Source: an uncultured Bacteroidales bacterium | GTDB taxonomy: Bacteria > Bacteroidota > Bacteroidia > Bacteroidales > UBA932 | Direction: 5' to 3' | DNA: 43,237 bases | Assembly (NCBI GenBank): GCA_905233345.1 | Contig: CAJODQ010000020.1 | Coordinates: 1 to 43,237, forward strand | The notes under the pieces: model-generated | What the model was told of the DNA's origin: nothing | Databases searched by the model: none | Seen by the model: the letters and a program-made list of their open reading frames with translations, nothing else | Translations under genes and position numbers: made by a program | Shown: positions 1-8,365 of the stretch, one piece after another | Numbering within the stretch: the first letter of the stretch is position 1 | Layout of the letters: each line of letters opens with the position of its first letter

Positions 1-481
1 TATCCACATAAGAAAGGCCCGTAAAAGCAGAGAACAGGAAGAGGTCGCGCACCAGTTCCTCGACCGGCGAGGCGGGCGGTTCCTGCATCAGCCGCACCAA
101 CTCCTCCTCCGACAGGTAGCCCCGGTCCACGGGGGTGTAGCTGTTGACATAACCCGCAAAGGGATCATCCTTCATGAGCCGTTCCCGTTTCGCAAGTTCC
201 AACACATGCTTGAGTGCAATCATGTAGCCCCAGACCGTATTGGGCGAAAGCTTGCAGTCCTTGCGCAGGTAGCGGTCGAAGCGGTTGATGAAGGCGGGAC
301 TGACAGAACTGAGCGGCAGGTCTTCCCTGCGGCAGCGCTCCCGAACATAGCGCCGCAGGTGCCCGTAGACCGTCTGGTAGCGCGCAAGGCTCGACATGGA
401 CCGGCTGAATCCCACCTTCTCGGCGAAGGCGAGGTTATGCCGGTCGAAATAAGCCAGGAGTCCTGTCATCGTCTTTTTCAT
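1..481 (-). CDS. Tyrosine recombinase/integrase, IntDOT-like, N-terminal part (truncated by window edge)
   Basis: The minus strand reads from an ATG at 481 for 160 codons and runs off the window. Residues 1-110 look like the core-binding SAM-like domain of Bacteroidetes integrases (residues 72-95 around LSPNTVWGYM, then a DPFAGY motif at 106-111). The catalytic domain starts near 118 with DRGYLSEEEL. The first catalytic box reads FTGLSYVD (153-160), so Ser157 stands where most tyrosine recombinases have Arg I. IntDOT of CTnDOT and related Bacteroides recombinases are known to have a non-Arg residue there, so this does not imply inactivity. The rest of the catalytic residues lie outside the window. 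It is transcribed divergently from susC. It could serve a conjugative element, a phase-variable locus or a remnant island; the sequence shown cannot decide. Confidence 0.85.
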   Translation of the reverse strand, partial: MKKTMTGLLAYFDRHNLAFAEKVGFSRSMSSLARYQTVYGHLRRYVRERCRREDLPLSSVSPAFINRFDRYLRKDCKLSPNTVWGYMIALKHVLELAKRERLMKDDPFAGYVNSYTPVDRGYLSEEELVRLMQEPPASPVEELVRDLFLFSAFTGLSYVD

Positions 482-495
482 ATACTAATTAGTCC

Positions 496-526
496 TAAAT
501 CTAGTTTGAAAAATCCGAATTTCAAA
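496..526 (-). promoter_or_regulatory. Candidate promoter for the recombinase, overlapping an inverted repeat
   Basis: On the minus strand a TTTG (complement of 523-526) is followed after exactly 19 nt by TAGATTTA (complement of 496-503), one base off the Bacteroidetes -7 box TAnnTTTG. It would give an mRNA starting a few bases before the ATG at 481. The -33 TTTG lies in an inverted repeat, TTTGAAA (505-511) and TTTCAAA (520-526), so a mirrored TTTG also faces susC, but no good -7 box follows it on that strand. Confidence 0.35.
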
Positions 527-567
527 ATGTTTTTTCATGAATGAAAGTTTAACCTAAAACATCATTT

Positions 568-3500
568 ATGAGGAAACTTAGAATTTTGTTCACCTGCCTT
601 TTGACTGTTTTAGCACTGGGTACCGCCCTTGCACAGAACATCAAGGTGAAAGGTACGGTGACTGACGCCGCTACCGGCGAGGGTGTTCCTTTTGCCTCGA
701 TCCAGGTGAAAGGCACGATGACCGGTACCGCCACCGATGGAGACGGTAACTACTCCATCGACGTCCCCAAAAATGCAACGCTGATCTTCAGCTCCATCGG
801 TTATCTGAACCAGGAAGCTGAAGTGGCCGGCCGGACGATCATCAACATCCTGCTGGCTTCTGACACGGAGAACCTGGACGAAGCGGTGATCACCATCGCG
901 TACGGTGCCGCGAAGAAATCGACCCTGACGGGTGCTATTTCGAACGTGGATGCCGACAAGATCGCCAATCGTCCTACTTCGACCGTCACCTCCGCCCTCG
1001 AAGGTACGGTGACCGGTGTCCAGGTGAACAGCACCTTTGGTAACCCGGGTTCCGACCCTTCCATCATGATCCGTGGTAACGGTACCATCAATGGTAGCTC
1101 GAGCCCGATGTACGTGATCGACGGTGTCCCCTACGGTGGTAACCTGTCCGACTTGAACCCGGCCGATATCGAAAGCATGACCGTCCTGAAGGACGCTGCC
1201 TCCGCCGCCCTCTACGGTAACCGCGCTTCCAACGGTGTGATCCTGATCACCACCAAGAAAGGCAAGCAGGGCCGCCTGAACGTTTCGTTCACCGCCACCG
1301 CCGGTGTGTACGAGAGAGGTATTCCCGAGTACGACCTCGCTGACGCCCGTGAGTACATGGACATCACCTGGTCCGCCCTCAAGAACGACCGCCAGTATTA
1401 CTACGGTGATTCCCCTGCCGACGCCGCCGCCTATGCCAGTGCGAACCTGATCAGCGAGCGCCTCAAACTCAACATCTGGAACAAATCGGCTGACGCCCTC
1501 TTCCAGAACGGCAAGCTGGTTTCCGACGCCGCCATCAAGCCCGGCTATGTGGACGACCTCGACTGGTTCGGCCAGACCATCAAGCCCGGTTTCCGTCAGG
1601 AGTACAACGCCACCGCTGCCGGTGCCACCGACAAGAGCGACTACTATTTCTCCGTCGGTTACCTCGATGAGAACGGCTACCTTCGTACTTCCGGCTTCAA
1701 CCGCCTCTCCGGCCGCGCCGCCGTCAACGTGAAACCCACTTCCTACATGAAACTGGGCTTCAACATCAACGCCACCCACCAGAGCTACCTCAATACTTCG
1801 ACGAGCTCCAGCGCTTATGTGAACCCGTTCATGTATTGCCGTAACATCGCCCCGATCTATCCGGTGCACCTCCACGACGTGAACACCGGCGAGTACATCC
1901 TGGACGCCCTGGGCAACAAGCAGTACGACCCCGGTTACTACTACGATGAGAACGGTATCCAGATCGATACCCGTAACCAGTATGTGGACCGCCATGTGAT
2001 CTGGGAGAACGAACTCAACCAGGACAAGAGCACCCGCAACACGATGAACGCCATCGCGACGGCAGAGTTCATCTTCCTGAAAGACTTCACCCTGACCATC
2101 AACGGCAACATCAACCTCCGCAGCGACATCGAGCAGAGCTACGACAGCGGCGTGATCGGTGACGGTAAGGGTAACAACGGCCGTGGCAGCCGCAACGAGT
2201 ACAACTACAAGAACTACACCTTCCAGCAGCAGCTGCGTTGGGCACACCAGTTCGGCGACCACACCGTGAACGTCCTGATCGGCCACGAGAACTACGCCAA
2301 CCATTACGACTACCTCTACGGTTACAAGACCTCCGAGGTGTTCCCGAACATCAACAACCTCCGCAACTTCACGGAAATCACCAGCCTCTACAACTACGGT
2401 AACAACTACCGAACCGAGTCCTACCTGAGCCGCGTGCGCTACAATTACCTGGATAAGTACAACGTGGAAGCTTCCTTCCGTCGTGACGGATCCTCGCGCT
2501 TCTCCTCCAAGGCTCGCTGGGGTAACTTCTGGTCCATCGGGGCCAACTGGATGATCTCCAAGGAAATGTTCATGCAGAATGTGAACTGGGTCAATTCCCT
2601 GAAACTCCGCGCCGACTACGGTGAGGTGGGTAACGACGCCGGTTCTGGCTATTACGGCTACCAGGCCCTCTACACTTCCGGCCAGAACGCCAACAAGGGT
2701 GCCTACTGGATCTCCCAGCTGCCGAACTATGACCTGAAATGGGAAACCGGCCAGTCCTGGGGCGTCGGTATCGAGTCCCGCCTGTTCAACCGCTGGAACC
2801 TCAACGTCGAGTACTTCGACCGCCGCAATAAAGACCTGCTCTTCGACGTGATCCTCCCGATCACCGCTGGTGCAACCTCCACGGGCGGCACGAACCCCTC
2901 GATTACGCAGAACATCGGTACGATGTCCAACCGCGGCGTCGAGATTGAGACTGACTTCGACATCGTCCGCACGAAGGATGTCCGCCTCAACATCTTCGCC
3001 AATGCGACCTTCTTGAAGAGCAAGATCCTCAGCCTGCCGGAGCAGAACCGCAAGGAAGGTATCGTGGACGGTACCAAGCGTTATGTGGAAGGCGGTGACC
3101 GCTATGCATACTGGCTCTATCAGTTCGCCGGTGTCGACCAGATGACCGGTCTGTCCCTTTACAAGTTCGATGACGAGCGCTTCTACATCACCGACGACAA
3201 CACCGCGACCGGTAACGTCATCTACGGTACGGCCAAGGATGAAGAAGGCAACGCCCACACCCTGATGAGCGGTACGAACTATACCATCATCAACGGTGAG
3301 CCGTATGTCTGGAACCCTGGCTCCTATGGTAAGAAAGACTGGTCCGGCACGGCCACCCCGACCGTGTACGGCAGCTTCGGCCTCAACTTCAGCTGGAAGG
3401 GCCTGAGCCTCTCGACCATCTTCACCTACGGCCTCGGTGCCAAGGTCTATGACGGTATCTATGCTGGCAAGATGGGCGTCAGCGCCAACCCCGGCAGCGT

Positions 3501-3894
3501 CCACGAGGACAACCTCTATGCCTGGACGGAAGCTCCCGCCGGCATGACGGAGACTTCCCCCGACCGTATCGATCCCAACGGTATCCCGATGAACTACACC
3601 TTCTCCACCTACAATAATGTGAGCATCTCCAACAACGCTGGTACGTCCACCCGTTGGCTGGTTTCCGGCAACTACCTGGTGGTGAAGAACATCGCGCTCT
3701 CTTATGCACTGCCCAAACGCTGGCTCACCCCGCTGCAGATCCAGGGCCTGTCCATCACGGCTTCCGGTGAGAACCTCTTTACCTTCGCAGCCCGCAAGGG
3801 TCTGAACCCGCAGTACAGCTTCGGTGGCGTGACGAGCACCAACACCTTCGTCACCGCCCGCGTGTTCACCGCCGGTATCAATGTCAAATTTTAA
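568..3894 (+). CDS. SusC/RagA-family TonB-linked outer-membrane transporter
   Basis: This is a 1108-residue outer-membrane beta-barrel that with its SusD partner imports oligosaccharides or peptides using TonB energy. A signal peptide ends near residue 22 (TALA-QN). A carboxypeptidase-regulatory-like beta-sandwich follows (about 25-100), then the SusC-type linker DEAVITIAYG (104-113). The plug domain (about 120-232) has the signatures IMIRGNG, MYVIDGVP (181-188) and a final stretch ending GVILITTK (223-230). The remainder is barrel, ending in an aromatic-hydrophobic strand (INVKF). Length is normal for the family. The ATG at 568 gives a proper signal peptide. susD begins 18 bases after the stop if its ATG at 3913 is used. 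No anti-sigma, sigma or hybrid two-component gene is adjacent, and no enzyme gene follows, so the substrate cannot be inferred. Confidence 0.97.
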   Translation: MRKLRILFTCLLTVLALGTALAQNIKVKGTVTDAATGEGVPFASIQVKGTMTGTATDGDGNYSIDVPKNATLIFSSIGYLNQEAEVAGRTIINILLASDTENLDEAVITIAYGAAKKSTLTGAISNVDADKIANRPTSTVTSALEGTVTGVQVNSTFGNPGSDPSIMIRGNGTINGSSSPMYVIDGVPYGGNLSDLNPADIESMTVLKDAASAALYGNRASNGVILITTKKGKQGRLNVSFTATAGVYERGIPEYDLADAREYMDITWSALKNDRQYYYGDSPADAAAYASANLISERLKLNIWNKSADALFQNGKLVSDAAIKPGYVDDLDWFGQTIKPGFRQEYNATAAGATDKSDYYFSVGYLDENGYLRTSGFNRLSGRAAVNVKPTSYMKLGFNINATHQSYLNTSTSSSAYVNPFMYCRNIAPIYPVHLHDVNTGEYILDALGNKQYDPGYYYDENGIQIDTRNQYVDRHVIWENELNQDKSTRNTMNAIATAEFIFLKDFTLTINGNINLRSDIEQSYDSGVIGDGKGNNGRGSRNEYNYKNYTFQQQLRWAHQFGDHTVNVLIGHENYANHYDYLYGYKTSEVFPNINNLRNFTEITSLYNYGNNYRTESYLSRVRYNYLDKYNVEASFRRDGSSRFSSKARWGNFWSIGANWMISKEMFMQNVNWVNSLKLRADYGEVGNDAGSGYYGYQALYTSGQNANKGAYWISQLPNYDLKWETGQSWGVGIESRLFNRWNLNVEYFDRRNKDLLFDVILPITAGATSTGGTNPSITQNIGTMSNRGVEIETDFDIVRTKDVRLNIFANATFLKSKILSLPEQNRKEGIVDGTKRYVEGGDRYAYWLYQFAGVDQMTGLSLYKFDDERFYITDDNTATGNVIYGTAKDEEGNAHTLMSGTNYTIINGEPYVWNPGSYGKKDWSGTATPTVYGSFGLNFSWKGLSLSTIFTYGLGAKVYDGIYAGKMGVSANPGSVHEDNLYAWTEAPAGMTETSPDRIDPNGIPMNYTFSTYNNVSISNNAGTSTRWLVSGNYLVVKNIALSYALPKRWLTPLQIQGLSITASGENLFTFAARKGLNPQYSFGGVTSTNTFVTARVFTAGINVKF

Positions 3895-3912
3895 TTCAAG
3901 GAGATGAACGTC

Positions 3913-5475
3913 ATGAAAAATATCATCAGAATCTCTCTCTGCGCCGTAGTCCTCACGCTGGCAGCCGCCTGCGCCAAGGATTATATGGAAACCACTCCGG
4001 AGAGCTCCGTCTCTCCTGCTACCATCTTCTCCACGACCGACAACGTGAAACTTGCGATCAACGGTATGTGCAAGATGATGACCACCCAGTACCTGAGCAC
4101 CCAGGGCCTCAACGGCGAGGGTACCATCAAGACTTGGTACGGTAACTTTGGTAACGACCTCCAGCGTAGCAACCAGACCGGTTGGGCTTCCCTTTGGAAC
4201 CACACCATGCACGAGAGTGTGAACTCTACGTATCTGGTCTATCCCTGGTACTACTATTATAAGATCATCGGCAACGCCAACCAGGTGATCGAGAACGTGG
4301 ACAATGCCGAAGGTTCCGAGGCTGAGCGTCAGTTCTACAAGGCACAGGCCCTCGTCTTCCGCGCCCATGCCTACACGATGCTGATGCAGTTGTATGCCTA
4401 TCGTTGGGCCGACAGTAACAACGGCAGCGCCAATGGTGTGGCCCTTCGTCTGAGCAGCGCTGCCAACGAGGACGGTTCCTATGACATCGCGCTGTCCACC
4501 CAGGCTGAGTGCTACGCCCAGATCTATGCCGACTGCGACGAGGCCATCAGCCTCTTCAAGTCCAGCGGTATCGACCGTGACGCTGACGAGTTCTACAAAC
4601 CCAACCTGAACGTGGCCTATGCCGTGAAGGCCCGCGCCGCCCTCGTCCGCGAGGACTGGGCGACCGTTGTCGCCTGCGCGCCGGAAGCCCGCAAGGGTCA
4701 CCCGCTGATGAGCAAGAGCCAGTATATGGACGGCGGTTTCTCGGATGAGAACAACGAATGGATCTGGGGTGTCTATGAGGCCTCCGACCAGACCATCTAC
4801 TACTATTCTTTCTTCGCTTATCAGGCATCCAATGCTTCTTCTTCGATGCAGCGTACTTATCCGCTGGCCATCAGCAAGGAACTGTACGATCAGATTCCGG
4901 AGACCGATGCCCGTCGTGACATGTGGCTGGGACCCACGGAAGAAGAATGGGCTGCCTGCGATGCCAAGAATATGGCCAATGCCGCATTCAAGAAACGTGC
5001 GCAGAATAAGTTCGGTGACAAGCTTTACAGCACCAGCCAGGTGTATGCGTACATGCAGGTCAAGTTCCTGTGCACCTTCCTGCCGGGCGGTGGTAGCTTC
5101 AACATCTACCGCAGCGCCGAGATGTATCTCGCCGAAGCCGAGGCTCGTTGCCATCTGGGCGGCCAGGACGCTACGGTCCAGAGTCTGCTCAAGGAGCTCA
5201 ACAAGAACCTCAACCCTTCGTATGACTGCACCAAGACCGGTGCCGACCTGCTGAAGGAAGTCAAGCTGTATCGCCGTATCGACCTCTGGGGCGAAGGCTT
5301 CGACTGGTATGACTACAAGCGTTGGAATGAGCCCATCATCCGCAAGACCAAAGCACAGGGTGGTAGCTTCCAGAGCGCTTTCGCCGTGACCATCAATGTG
5401 GGCGACGGCAACAAGTGGACGTGGAAGATCCCCAGAAACGAGACCGACTACAACAAGCTGATCTCGCTCGAATAA
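3913..5475 (+). CDS. SusD/RagB-family outer-membrane nutrient-binding lipoprotein
   Basis: This 520-residue surface lipoprotein should form the lid of the upstream SusC barrel and capture its substrate. The ATG at 3913 was preferred over the in-frame ATG at 3904 because an AAGGAG (3898-3903) touches the earlier codon but sits 9 nt before the later one, and the later start gives a clean lipoprotein signal with lipobox LAAAC (Cys20). The N-terminal region (KDYMETTPESSVSPATIFST) is typical of SusD. Helical repeats follow (for example the AQALVFRAHAYTMLMQLYAY stretch), and the C-terminal RagB region contains YRSAEMYLAEAEARC and RRIDLWGEGFDWYDYKRW, both classic for RagB/SusD proteins. It is co-transcribed with susC and closed by a strong terminator. 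Confidence 0.96.
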   Translation: MKNIIRISLCAVVLTLAAACAKDYMETTPESSVSPATIFSTTDNVKLAINGMCKMMTTQYLSTQGLNGEGTIKTWYGNFGNDLQRSNQTGWASLWNHTMHESVNSTYLVYPWYYYYKIIGNANQVIENVDNAEGSEAERQFYKAQALVFRAHAYTMLMQLYAYRWADSNNGSANGVALRLSSAANEDGSYDIALSTQAECYAQIYADCDEAISLFKSSGIDRDADEFYKPNLNVAYAVKARAALVREDWATVVACAPEARKGHPLMSKSQYMDGGFSDENNEWIWGVYEASDQTIYYYSFFAYQASNASSSMQRTYPLAISKELYDQIPETDARRDMWLGPTEEEWAACDAKNMANAAFKKRAQNKFGDKLYSTSQVYAYMQVKFLCTFLPGGGSFNIYRSAEMYLAEAEARCHLGGQDATVQSLLKELNKNLNPSYDCTKTGADLLKEVKLYRRIDLWGEGFDWYDYKRWNEPIIRKTKAQGGSFQSAFAVTINVGDGNKWTWKIPRNETDYNKLISLE

Positions 5476-5500
5476 GCTTCCGTCCAAGGATTATATGATG

Positions 5501-5535
5501 AGCGGGCGACTCTTCGGAGCCGCCCGCTTTTTTTT
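5501..5535 (+). terminator. Rho-independent terminator of susCD
   Basis: AGCGGGCG (5501-5508) pairs with CGCCCGCT (5521-5528) around a 12-nt loop, followed by a run of eight T (5528-5535). It lies 25 bases past the susD stop and separates susCD from the plug lipoprotein gene. Confidence 0.92.
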
Positions 5536-5563
5536 GCCGCTGAAGATATGTGAGTATTTTTCG

Positions 5564-5571
5564 TAACTTTG
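5564..5571 (+). promoter_or_regulatory. -7 box of the plug-domain lipoprotein gene
   Basis: TAACTTTG matches the Bacteroidetes -7 consensus TAnnTTTG exactly and ends 25 nt before the ATG at 5597. It lies downstream of the susCD terminator, so the gene has its own transcript. Confidence 0.6.
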
Positions 5572-5596
5572 CAAAGATGCTTATTATTTGATCAAA

Positions 5597-5986
5597 ATGA
5601 AAAAGACATTTCTTCTCGTATTTTCCCTACTGCTGCTCTGCAGTTGCGGCGGCGGCAAATTGATCAATGACGGTGCGAACAGCGACCAGCCCTGGCTGAA
5701 CTACCGCACGCTCGACGAATACATCGAGGTCATCGCTCCGCACTTCTTCGAAGGTGCCGCTGCACGCGGCGTCAGTACGGTCAACGGCAGCACCACGCCG
5801 CTGCTGATGGTCGACGGCTTTGAAGTCCAGAGTTTCGACAGCATCGACATGCACGACATCGTGTCCGTCGAAGTCATCACCGACTCCCGCGTCGCCAGCT
5901 ACGGTGTACGCGGTGCCAATGGCGTTGCCCTGGTGACCACCAAGGCCTCCATGAACGCCAATAAGAAATATAAAGACAGGAATTAA
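5597..5986 (+). CDS. Small lipoprotein consisting of a stand-alone TonB-receptor plug-like domain
   Basis: This is a 129-residue protein. The ATG at 5597 is chosen over a TTG three codons earlier. A lipoprotein signal ends at Cys17 (LCSC), followed by Gly-Gly-Gly. The mature part matches the second half of a SusC plug: LLMVDGFEV (69-77) corresponds to MYVIDGVPY of the upstream SusC. Residues 83-116, from IDMHDI to GVALVTTK, follow the SusC plug pattern (DIESMTVL, ALYG, RASNGVILITTK) without gaps of note. There is no barrel and no carboxypeptidase-like domain, so it cannot be a transporter itself. The function is unknown; it could contact SusD, a SusC barrel or TonB at the outer membrane. Its stop is one base from the end of the convergent gene. 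Confidence 0.85.
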   Translation: MKKTFLLVFSLLLLCSCGGGKLINDGANSDQPWLNYRTLDEYIEVIAPHFFEGAAARGVSTVNGSTTPLLMVDGFEVQSFDSIDMHDIVSVEVITDSRVASYGVRGANGVALVTTKASMNANKKYKDRN

Positions 5987-5987
5987 T

Positions 5988-7295
5988 TTACCAGCTGACT
6001 TTCAGCAGGTAGGGGACGCCGTTCAGGACATCGGTGCGGCCGGTGTACTGGACGCCGTAATAGGTGTCGATGGTGTCGACCGTGGTGGCGCAGAATACCG
6101 AAATGTAGTAGCGGCCGGGCTTCGCGACCGGGATCGTGAAGGACTTGTCGGTGCCGTGCCGGACGTCTTTCCAGCGGGCATTGTCGCGGAAGGCGAAATC
6201 AGCGCCGTCGGCGAAGAGCCAGAGGTCGAAGCGGTCGGTCCAGCGCTCCGGCGCAGCGAGTTCCACTTTGATCTCTTTCACGCCTTTGGGCACATCCACG
6301 GCGAAATGATGGTACTGGCGGTCGCCGATGCGGGTGAAGTCGGGGTCGTTCTCATCCGTGGCGCGCGTCATGGCGCGGGTCTCTCCATTGGCCAGCATGC
6401 CCTTGAGCCGGGGCGTGCCGTTGCCGTCCATCGCGTAACGGAGCAGGGCTGCCATGAGTTCCAGGCGGTCGCCTTCCACCATCCGTTCGGGATGCGAACC
6501 GATGACCACGATACGCCCGGTCTTCGCATTCTCCTTCCAGGCCCAGGCACTGACCTTCTGGTGGATGGATTTCTTGAGTTTCAGCGTGTCGCCGATGTAA
6601 CGCAGTAGAACCTCCGTCCCTGCGGGGACATTCTCCTCCATGTAGGCGTAGCAGCCGCCGTTGTGGCGGATGGAGTCGATCTGCATGTCGCCGCCGAAAT
6701 CATAGTATTGCAGCAGGGGAGAGCCCGGTTCTACGGTCATGCCCGTGGCGGATTTCTCCAGGCCCGTGCCCACCACCCAGCCCGGGTAGATGCACAGGTA
6801 GTCGGGGCGGGGGACATAGCCCGTGTCGCGGACCGAACCTTGGGCGACCATGAAAGCGCCGGCACAGGTACCGACGTAGCTGCCGCCGTTCTTCAGGTAT
6901 GTGCGGAAACGCTCGCGGCCCTCCGCGGTCAGGGAGCGGGTGTGTCCCAGCGCCTTGCCGCCGTTGACATACACCACGCGGAAACGGGGCGCGCCGTCGG
7001 GGTAGAGCAGGGCGCCGTTCTCGTCAAGCCGGTTTCCTACCAGCAGGTAGTTCTGCATTAGCGTGTCGAGGGAGGTCATCTCCAGGCGCGGTGCGGTGCT
7101 GAGCTGTTCCATGCTGAGTCCCAGCCAGTCCGCGGCAGGCAGGTCGGGGTAGGCGTTGAGCGAGCAGCCTCCGTCCATGAAGAGGTCTTTGTAGTAGCCT
7201 TTGTCGCCGGCTTTCTGTGCGGCGGGCTGAGCGAAAGCGGCCGTACACGCCATCGTGAAGGCGAGTACGGCCGTTGCTATCTGCCAGTGTTTCAT
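5988..7295 (-). CDS. Secreted class-I glutamine-amidotransferase-like protein (BPL_N type) with C-terminal PPC-like domain
   Basis: This 435-residue protein has a signal peptide ending near residue 22 (AAFA-QP). Residues about 100-285 form a class-I amidotransferase-like fold: FRVVYVNGGKA (105-115), nucleophile elbow GTCAGAF (Cys144), and GSHPERM with His268 and Glu270. This is the layout of the biotin-protein-ligase N-terminal (BPL_N) family, and the Cys-His-Glu set is intact. The C-terminal 130 residues look like a bacterial pre-peptidase (PPC) beta-sandwich (FAVDVPKGVKEIKVEL, GRYYISVF). It begins 2 nt after the butyrate kinase stop, so it is probably co-transcribed, although a secreted protein has no obvious role in acyl-phosphate metabolism. 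The substrate is unknown; a hydrolase or protease-like role is as likely as amide transfer. Confidence 0.75.
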   Translation of the reverse strand: MKHWQIATAVLAFTMACTAAFAQPAAQKAGDKGYYKDLFMDGGCSLNAYPDLPAADWLGLSMEQLSTAPRLEMTSLDTLMQNYLLVGNRLDENGALLYPDGAPRFRVVYVNGGKALGHTRSLTAEGRERFRTYLKNGGSYVGTCAGAFMVAQGSVRDTGYVPRPDYLCIYPGWVVGTGLEKSATGMTVEPGSPLLQYYDFGGDMQIDSIRHNGGCYAYMEENVPAGTEVLLRYIGDTLKLKKSIHQKVSAWAWKENAKTGRIVVIGSHPERMVEGDRLELMAALLRYAMDGNGTPRLKGMLANGETRAMTRATDENDPDFTRIGDRQYHHFAVDVPKGVKEIKVELAAPERWTDRFDLWLFADGADFAFRDNARWKDVRHGTDKSFTIPVAKPGRYYISVFCATTVDTIDTYYGVQYTGRTDVLNGVPYLLKVSW

Positions 7296-7297
7296 TG

Positions 7298-8356
7298 TCA
7301 GTATACTTTTGCGACTTCGCGGCCCTGCATGACGCTCAGGCCGTTGTGCGCCAGTGCGCCCATCTCGTCTTCGCCGGGATAGATCTTCACCGGAGCGATC
7401 CAGTCCACATATTTGGCCAGGTCGGCCATCATGCCCTTGCCGTAGGCGATGCCGCCGGTCACGAGGATGGCGTCGACCTTGCCCTTGAGGACGCAGGCCA
7501 TGGCGCCGATTTCCTTGGCAATGTTATAGAGGTAGGCGTCGGCGATGAGCTTGAAGTGCGGATCGTCGACCATCTTGCGCTCGATTTCCATGAAGTCGTT
7601 GGTACCCAGATGGGCCACCGTGCCACCTCGGCCGTTGATCATCTTCTTGACTTCCTGCGGGGTATATTTGCCGCTGAAGCAGATGTCAGCCAGCTGCTGG
7701 GCCGGCAGGCCGCCGGAGCGCTCGGGACTGAACGGGCCGTCGCCGTTGAGGGCGTTGTTGGTGTCGATCACGCTGCCCTTGCAGTGTGCGCTGACCGAGG
7801 TGCCGCCGCCCAGATGGACCACGATGAGGTTCAGATCTTCGTACTTCACGCCCTGCTGGGCCGCATACGTCTTGGCGATGGCTTTCTGGTTGAGCGCGTG
7901 GAAGATGGAGATGCGCTTGAAGAGCGGATGGCCGGCTATGCGGGCCAGGTCGCAGAGCTCGTCGACCACAACCGGATCGGTGATGAAGGCACGGCAGCCG
8001 ATCTCCTTGGCGATGGCGTGGGCCAGGATGCCGCCCAGGTTGCTGGCGTGCTCTCCGTAATCGCCGGAACGCAGGTCGGCCAGCATGCGGTCATTGACCT
8101 CGTACACGCCGGAAGGAATGGGGCGCAGCAGGCCGCCGCGGCCTACGATGGCTGAGATCTCGTTCAGCACGATGTCGTTCTCGTTCAGCGCGTCGACGAT
8201 CATTCTCTTCCGGAACTCGAACTGCGAGACGACGTTGGGGTATTTCCCGATTTCCTCGGCGGAGTGGCGGAGGGTCTTGGTGAACACCTGTTCGTAGTCT
8301 TCGAACACCGCGATCTTGGTCGAAGTGGAGCCGGGATTGATAGCAAGAATCTTCAT
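7298..8356 (-). CDS. buk: Butyrate kinase (acyl-phosphate kinase)
   Basis: This 352-residue ASKHA-family kinase converts butyryl-phosphate and ADP to butyrate and ATP in the cytosol. The phosphate-1 motif is at the N-terminus (ILAINPGSTSTKIAVF, residues 3-18). Other hallmarks are VGRGGLLRPIPSG, IVVHLGGGTSVSAH and VTGGIAYGKGM. The length fits Buk (about 355) and is shorter than acetate kinase (about 395). It lies 9 nt after ptb and is part of ackA-ptb-buk. Buk enzymes often also accept isobutyryl- and isovaleryl-phosphate, so branched-chain acid production is an alternative physiological role. Confidence 0.95.
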   Translation of the reverse strand: MKILAINPGSTSTKIAVFEDYEQVFTKTLRHSAEEIGKYPNVVSQFEFRKRMIVDALNENDIVLNEISAIVGRGGLLRPIPSGVYEVNDRMLADLRSGDYGEHASNLGGILAHAIAKEIGCRAFITDPVVVDELCDLARIAGHPLFKRISIFHALNQKAIAKTYAAQQGVKYEDLNLIVVHLGGGTSVSAHCKGSVIDTNNALNGDGPFSPERSGGLPAQQLADICFSGKYTPQEVKKMINGRGGTVAHLGTNDFMEIERKMVDDPHFKLIADAYLYNIAKEIGAMACVLKGKVDAILVTGGIAYGKGMMADLAKYVDWIAPVKIYPGEDEMGALAHNGLSVMQGREVAKVY

Positions 8357-8365
8357 GATGTCGGC

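Noticed and set aside
610-5487. Open antisense frame of about 1,600 codons opposite susC and susD
   Set aside because: It is the mirror of strongly biased, C/G-ending codons in susCD; its product is low-complexity and has no domain or start context.
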